33,359 bases of DNA, taken from the NCBI GenBank assembly GCA_964459495.1, contig CAYWNK010000035.1, positions 1 through 33,359 of the forward strand. The letters are read 5' to 3'. Shown here in pieces: positions 27,673 to 33,359 of the stretch. A program made the position numbers and the translations under genes. Every line of letters starts with the position of its first letter. The first letter of the stretch is position 1. This DNA comes from CAYWNK01 sp964459495. Lineage in GTDB: Bacteria; Planctomycetota; UBA1135; GCA-002686595. Below the pieces are notes generated by a model. The model searched no databases. It worked only from the letters and a program-made list of their open reading frames with translations, and had not been told where the DNA came from.

Positions 27673-28470
27673 ATGCTCCGTTTGTCGCTGCCCGTGCTCC
27701 TCTGCCTTGCCCTGCCGACCCCGCACGTCCAGCCCGTGGCTCCGGAGGACATCGGACCGGGCGTACGTACGGGGGTCGTGCTTTTCGATCGTTGGGACGG
27801 CTGTGCCCTGGTGGGGGGCCGCTCGCTGCTGCACGTGGCAGAAGCGGTCAAGGAAAGCCTGCGGAACCATGCCGGCGAGGCGATCGTGCTCGATGCCACC
27901 AAGGTCATCCAACCGATCAATCCGGGGGGAGCGCGCATCGCCGAGTTCAAGGTGTTGCGGCCTGCTGACCCGCAGCCGGGTCTAAGCCTCGCGGTTTCCG
28001 TCGCGACGGCCGAGGACGGCTGGCTCCTTGGGGAGATCACTGTGAAGAACAGCAGCAGCGAGCCGATTCGACTCCGAAGCGCCGACATTGCGGTGACGCT
28101 CCTCGCGAAGCGCGGCAAGGACGACTTGGGCTTGTTCTGTCCCTCCGATGGCCCGTCCTTCGCCCCGCTGAAGGGGATCTGTTTTGCCGCGATTCGAAGC
28201 GGGACCGGTGGATGGGCAGTCGGTGAGGGGCGCTATCGTGGGGCGATTGCCGAGGAGAGTGCTCTACCGTCGACCTTGGAGCTGGCGGCGGGGAAGCAGC
28301 GCAAGCTTGGGATTCGGCTTCAGCTCCCCGATGGGCAGTACGACATCGTTGCTTCGGCTGGGCAGCGCAGCCTCAGCAGTCCCTATGCCTTTGACCTGGC
28401 GGACGGGAAGATCAAGGCCGTCGCGCGGCAGATTCGCAGCGATCCCAAGGACACCAAGTCCAGGGACTAG
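27673..28470 (+). CDS. Small exported protein of unknown function
   Basis: The 265-residue product opens with a hydrophobic leader (LRLSLPVLLCLALPTPHV) suited to a signal peptide. The remainder is beta-rich, with phrases such as GWLLGEITVKNSSSEPIRLR and IRLQLPDGQYDIVASAGQRS that suggest immunoglobulin-like sheets, but no family is recognised. It stands alone between the divergent HD gene and convergent prfC, with only nine bases between its stop and that of prfC. The start is supported by the promoter at 27638-27666. Confidence 0.8.
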   Translation: MLRLSLPVLLCLALPTPHVQPVAPEDIGPGVRTGVVLFDRWDGCALVGGRSLLHVAEAVKESLRNHAGEAIVLDATKVIQPINPGGARIAEFKVLRPADPQPGLSLAVSVATAEDGWLLGEITVKNSSSEPIRLRSADIAVTLLAKRGKDDLGLFCPSDGPSFAPLKGICFAAIRSGTGGWAVGEGRYRGAIAEESALPSTLELAAGKQRKLGIRLQLPDGQYDIVASAGQRSLSSPYAFDLADGKIKAVARQIRSDPKDTKSRD

Positions 28471-28479
28471 CCCGCGCCG

Positions 28480-30066
<1,587 letters not shown>

Positions 30067-30107
30067 GGGATAGGCGGGGAGGGTACCGCTTTCCGTCCCC
30101 CCCGCGC

Positions 30108-31559
30108 CTAGAGATACGTGCCTAGGTGCAGATTCTGCTCGGTCGCCCAGCGGCGCAGAATCTCCATGTCCTGGCGCTCGGGCTGGGCGTTGCGCCGGCC
30201 ACGGGCCTGGATGATGACGTTCTGGCGGCTGAGCTCGATCGTCACCCGCCGCTGGCTGCCGTCTGAATTCTGCCGCTCCAGGCTCCAGATCGAGCAGCGG
30301 CCGGCCGCGCAGGAGCGCGCGTAGGTGGAGACGCAGTGCCCCATGGCGCGCCCCTCGAGGGCGAGCGCCTTGGCCGAGCGCAACTCCTTGAGAGTCCAGA
30401 CGACAGGGTTGCGCTGGCCGCTCTCCAGGCGCAGACCGGCCACGCCGCAGGGGTCCCAGAGGTTGTGACCATGCTCGTTTCCGCGGCCGAGCTCCCGGTG
30501 CCAGCGCTCCATCTGCTGGACGAGGGACGCGGCGGTCCGGCCCCGCATGGACATGCCGGGCTGGGGCGCGGGCTCGTAGCGGACGTTGCCGTCGGGTTCG
30601 ACGATCTCGACGCCCGAGAACTTCTGGTGGGCGATGTAGTCGATCAGCGGGCCGACCTGGGAGGGGTCGAGCATGGGGCTCGCTGCGAACAGGCGCAGGA
30701 CGTTGATCCAGAAGGACTCGTGCTCGAAGGATCGTCCCAGGCGCGTCGCTGCCAGAGCATGGGCGAGCTCGGGCCCGCCTCCCAGTGCGTGCACCTGGGC
30801 CCAGCGCACGGCGGCTTCCACCGGGAAGCCGTCGGGCGCTGTCAATAGATGGTGAGCCTCGCGCTTGGTCAGCGGGATGGGGCTGGGGCCTGTGCGCGGG
30901 TTTTGGCCGGCGCCGATGTGTAGGAACCAGCGGCGCAGGTCGGGTGCAATGTCGTCCGAACGCAGCCACGCCTCGTCGAGAAAGCCGGGCACGGGGTGCT
31001 CGGCCACGAGGTGGCGCAGGAGGGAGGCGACTTGCTTGCGACGGTTCTTGGAGCGCGGGCGCCAGTCCTCGAGCGGGCGCCGCCAGGGCACGCGCACGAG
31101 GTGCACGAAGGCGGCCGTCCAGGGAACTTCTGTTCGGGCCACGCCGGCGCGCTCGGTGAGGGTGAGGCAGCGAGCGCGCTTGCCCGTAACCGTGAGCAGG
31201 CGCACGAGGGCTTCGCGCTCGTTCGTGCGCAGGGATAGGCCGGCGAGCGGGCTACAGGCCCGGCGAGTCTCCTGGGCGCCGATCTCGCTGGGATGCAGCG
31301 TGCCCTCAAGCACGGCCAGGCAGGCGCCCAGCGCGCCAGCGTGCAGCTTGCGCCGCGCGAGAGCAGCCTCTGAGCACTTGGCGGAGAACGCTGCGTACTC
31401 CTGCTTGAGCTCATGCACACCCTTCCGCAGGCTCGGCGTGAAGCCGTACCTGGTGCACCAGTCAAGATACGCTTCGCTCGAGGGGAGACGAAGGCGCTCC
31501 AGGTGGCGACTGAGCCGCACGGGGAGTTCCCGCGCGGGCCTGTTGGATCGAGGGGCCAT
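30108..31559 (-). CDS. PcfJ-domain protein
   Basis: The 483-residue product from ATG 31559 carries a PcfJ-like domain near its C-terminus, about residues 390-480, with the signature LALEGRAMGHCVSTYARSCA, GRCSIWSLER, RVTIELSRQNVIIQARGRRN and a trailing LRRWATEQN. PcfJ was named from the enterococcal pCF10 conjugation locus, but homologues are spread on chromosomes and in phages with unknown function. The N-terminal 380 residues are rich in Arg, Trp and Leu, helical and unrecognised. A GTG at 31712 in the same frame would add 51 residues with composition unlike the rest, so ATG 31559 is preferred. It precedes prfC by 41 bases on the same strand, so co-transcription is possible. Confidence 0.85.
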   Translation of the reverse strand: MAPRSNRPARELPVRLSRHLERLRLPSSEAYLDWCTRYGFTPSLRKGVHELKQEYAAFSAKCSEAALARRKLHAGALGACLAVLEGTLHPSEIGAQETRRACSPLAGLSLRTNEREALVRLLTVTGKRARCLTLTERAGVARTEVPWTAAFVHLVRVPWRRPLEDWRPRSKNRRKQVASLLRHLVAEHPVPGFLDEAWLRSDDIAPDLRRWFLHIGAGQNPRTGPSPIPLTKREAHHLLTAPDGFPVEAAVRWAQVHALGGGPELAHALAATRLGRSFEHESFWINVLRLFAASPMLDPSQVGPLIDYIAHQKFSGVEIVEPDGNVRYEPAPQPGMSMRGRTAASLVQQMERWHRELGRGNEHGHNLWDPCGVAGLRLESGQRNPVVWTLKELRSAKALALEGRAMGHCVSTYARSCAAGRCSIWSLERQNSDGSQRRVTIELSRQNVIIQARGRRNAQPERQDMEILRRWATEQNLHLGTYL

Positions 31560-31888
31560 GGCGAAGTCGGACGTAGCGCTGTTTCCAGGCCAGACCGAAC
31601 GGACTTCTTTGGCCTTTCTCAGCGCTGCGCCGGTCGGTGGACCAGGGAACGGGGCCAGGTCAAGCCGTCCTGATCCTCTAGGTACGCCTGGAGCAAGGAA
31701 GAGGGTTGCCACACAGTGAAGGGGGTCGCCTCAGATGCACACCAGTCGCCGTGTCGCCTGATCATCAGGGCGCTGGCAGGTCTAGGCAGCCCCTCTTCCC
31801 CTTCGGCCAAGTACCGATGTGGTCAGGGCTGCATCTTCGGACACTCTCACCTTCGGCCGGTGTCATGGAAAGGCCTGACCCATAGCAT
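31560..31888. other. Intergenic stretch at a base-composition boundary
   Basis: No convincing gene is seen in these 329 bases. A 63-codon minus-strand frame (31619-31810) and the N-terminal extension of the PcfJ gene cover part of it, but neither shows a motif. The GC content falls noticeably toward 31.9 kb, where the AT-richer orphan genes begin. Confidence 0.4.
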
Positions 31889-32710
31889 CTAGAATTGATT
31901 GATCTTGCTGTGTATAGCGGATGCCCTCTCCTCAGTCTTCAGCCTCAGGCGAACCATAGCTTCATTAAAAGCCGGGTAATCCGCAGATCTGAAGTCGAGA
32001 ATGTACTCCCACTCTCCGGCGGTGTCGTTTGTGAATAGGTGATACTCTCCTACGTCCTCGGGCTTTGCGTTGGATGCGTCCCCATATTCCTCGCCACGTG
32101 GGATGCGCTTCAGGTCTCTATAGACGTATTCCTCGGCAGCTAAGCGGAGCGAATCGAAGGCATAGGCCGAGAGCTCGCCGAGTTCCTCGGTGTACCTTGC
32201 ATCGATACTCATGAGTTCCGCGATTTGATCAAGTGTGAGGGGCTTGTCCGTCAGGAGGGCGATCGGGATACGATCATGGCTCTGGCCACCGACGTTCCAA
32301 GCCGAGCGTTTGGCTGTCCAGATATTCAAATTCTCCACAGGGTCCGTGGTGGGCGAGATTGCTGTGCAGGTCAGCAGAAGTAGGTTTTCCAGTAACGCCT
32401 CTTGGCTGGGGTAGTGTCCGTAGTCCGGATGCCCCCTGCCACGCGTGCCTTCGTCTGAGTTGGCGTTGAATTCTTGTGCCAATTGGGCCAATTCGGATGT
32501 TGGTAGGATGCGGATTTTATTGCCATTTAGGGTGGCTGGGAGGGGTGCTTCAGCGGGTTTTTGATCTCTCCCCAATTGAGGTTCTTCAACCCCGATGGGC
32601 AATGGGCCCTGAACCCCACGCGGCAGCCGATAGAGCAACGCTCCAACGGCGATCAACGCAATGGCGGTGATGAGGATGATGTTGCGTCGGAGATGTGGGT
32701 TGTCTTGCAT
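31889..32710 (-). CDS. Membrane-anchored orphan protein in AT-richer DNA
   Basis: The 273-residue protein begins with a basic tip and one membrane helix (NIILITAIALIAVGALLYRL, about residues 10-29), then a mainly soluble, probably extracytoplasmic region. Segments include LNGNKIRILPTSELAQLAQE, PSQEALLENLLLLTCTAISP and DRIPIALLTDKPLTLDQIAE; no family is recognised. Codons ending in A or T are much more frequent than in the neighbours, as in the next gene to the right. On the minus strand it follows the partial gene at 32823-33359, separated by a perfect hairpin at 32752-32785. ATG 32710 is the first plausible start. Confidence 0.75.
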   Translation of the reverse strand: MQDNPHLRRNIILITAIALIAVGALLYRLPRGVQGPLPIGVEEPQLGRDQKPAEAPLPATLNGNKIRILPTSELAQLAQEFNANSDEGTRGRGHPDYGHYPSQEALLENLLLLTCTAISPTTDPVENLNIWTAKRSAWNVGGQSHDRIPIALLTDKPLTLDQIAELMSIDARYTEELGELSAYAFDSLRLAAEEYVYRDLKRIPRGEEYGDASNAKPEDVGEYHLFTNDTAGEWEYILDFRSADYPAFNEAMVRLRLKTEERASAIHSKINQF

Positions 32711-32751
32711 GCAGGCGTCTATGAAGTGGCCGTTGCGGGCGCTGGCGAGCT

Positions 32752-32785
32752 GCCCTCCCCTATGTTGTTGAGTATAGGGGAGGGC
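32752..32785 (-). terminator. Perfect 12-bp hairpin between the two orphan genes
   Basis: GCCCTCCCCTAT and ATAGGGGAGGGC form a perfect 12-bp stem around a 10-base loop (GTTGTTGAGT). On the minus strand it lies 37 bases after the stop of the partial gene and 41 bases before the next start. No U-tract follows, so it could equally be a processing or attenuation structure. Confidence 0.55.
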
Positions 32786-32822
32786 GGGTGGCTACAAAGT
32801 GATAGTGGCGGAGCCCGGGGCG

Positions 32823-33359
32823 TTAGTGTCCGCTCCCTCCGGTTGGAGCGAGGCATTGCTGGCATTTATGACGGATCTTTATGGTGTTCTCCTGGTCATT
32901 GATGATCCATTCGCCAGAAGCCGTAATTGTTGGCTTGATGATTACGTCATGAGCTTGATCTATTCCGCAAATGCCCTGTGTGAAGTAGGACCCTCTCGGC
33001 CTCCATATTCCGTCAGCGATTGTCCCGGTATCGAATGCAGGCTCGCCGAGGTCGCTGGGGCCAACGCTATTCAGAATCTCGTCGAATTTGATCAGAATTC
33101 CAGAACAGCCCCCGCCTCCGACGGCCCGTACCTGAAGTGTCCACTCTTGCTTGCATGTCTGCGACAGGCAAGCTGTGGAGCCAGAGCATGTCGTCGTGTA
33201 CGATTCCAAGATCAGTCGTGCTTGAACATCGCATTTCCAAACGAAGCCCCCAGGTAGCTCATTGCGGTGGAACTCAACTTCACCGCTTAGATCTTGCCCA
33301 GCCTTCTTCTTTTTCGCGCTTCCTGCGCAGTCTCCAGCTAGGGCGGGTCGGGATAGGGT
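32823..33359 (-). CDS. Cys-rich, probably exported orphan protein, 5' partial
   Basis: The minus-strand frame is open from the right edge to a TAA at 32823-32825, giving 178 codons of protein with no start in the window. The visible text starts TLSRPALAGDCAGSAKKKKA and includes VEFHRNELPGGFVWKCDVQA, TLQVRAVGGGGCSGILIKFD and GIWRPRGSYFTQGICGIDQA. At least nine Cys residues, beta-rich content and the Ala-rich segment near the N-terminal edge suggest an exported disulfide-bonded protein, an inference. No family is recognised. The base composition is AT-richer than the main part of the window, matching the neighbouring gene. Confidence 0.7.
   Translation of the reverse strand, partial: TLSRPALAGDCAGSAKKKKAGQDLSGEVEFHRNELPGGFVWKCDVQARLILESYTTTCSGSTACLSQTCKQEWTLQVRAVGGGGCSGILIKFDEILNSVGPSDLGEPAFDTGTIADGIWRPRGSYFTQGICGIDQAHDVIIKPTITASGEWIINDQENTIKIRHKCQQCLAPTGGSGH

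Noticed and set aside
30067..30969. Upstream extension of the prfC reading frame
   Set aside because: RF3 homology begins at the ATG 30066; the extension lies within the PcfJ-domain gene and has low-complexity Arg/Pro-rich text.
31619..31810. A 63-codon minus-strand frame in the gap before the PcfJ gene
   Set aside because: No ribosome site, motif or family likeness; the codon pattern is not convincing.

Overview
The window is GC-rich bacterial chromosome with tightly packed genes, overlapping start and stop codons, and many exported or membrane-anchored proteins. The gene set fits a Planctomycetota-like bacterium or a neighbouring deep lineage such as Acidobacteriota or Myxococcota. It includes a complete MoxR-DUF58-VWA-TPR (Bat) operon with an acidic BatC, a DUF4388 protein, a large tricorn-type protease, a secreted HEAT-repeat protein and a PcfJ-domain protein. 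No rRNA, tRNA, CRISPR array or intact insertion sequence was found, so the taxonomy is inference only.

Left part (1-10.5 kb): the 3' part of a large unrecognised protein that may be a degenerate TIM-barrel glycosidase; a coiled-coil/DUF4388 protein; a membrane-anchored endonuclease/exonuclease/phosphatase (EEP) protein; the replication-fork helicase RecG; a 1091-residue secreted HEAT-repeat protein with a CxxC/CxxC zinc-ribbon-like N-terminus; and a membrane-anchored lytic transglycosylase.

Centre (10.58-19.47 kb): an eight-gene operon encoding MoxR ATPase, DUF58 protein, an unnamed single-pass membrane protein, BatA (VWA), BatB (VWA), BatC (TPR lipoprotein with a Glu/Gln-rich tail), BatD and BatE (TPR plus SH3-like). 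From the DUF58 gene onward every junction overlaps (ATGA, GTGA, TTGA, ATGA, TGATG, GTGA), so the products are probably made together. In known Bat systems the MoxR ATPase is thought to act on the VWA/TPR membrane complex in envelope stress or maturation.

From 19.5 to 23.5 kb the strand and quality change. There is a non-coding stretch that looks like frame-disrupted coding DNA, two minus-strand exported enzymes (a PHB-depolymerase-like esterase and a polysaccharide-lyase-like protein), and then a wrecked WD40 gene followed by an esterase gene broken by two homopolymer indels.

Right part (23.6-33.4 kb): a tricorn-type protease; an HD-family hydrolase whose HD dyad reads HG; a small exported protein; peptide-chain release factor 3 (prfC); a PcfJ-domain protein; and, from about 31.7 kb, a clearly more AT-rich segment with two orphan minus-strand genes, the last cut by the window edge.

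Two modes of translation initiation seem visible. Several genes that begin transcripts have a TANNNT-like -10 hexamer only 6-8 bases before the start codon, which suggests leaderless mRNAs. Most genes inside the Bat operon instead have Shine-Dalgarno sequences. No clear-cut new defence or mobile system was found. The most distinctive items are the leaderless promoter pattern, the AT-rich orphan pair, the zinc-ribbon HEAT protein and the extra membrane protein in the Bat operon.
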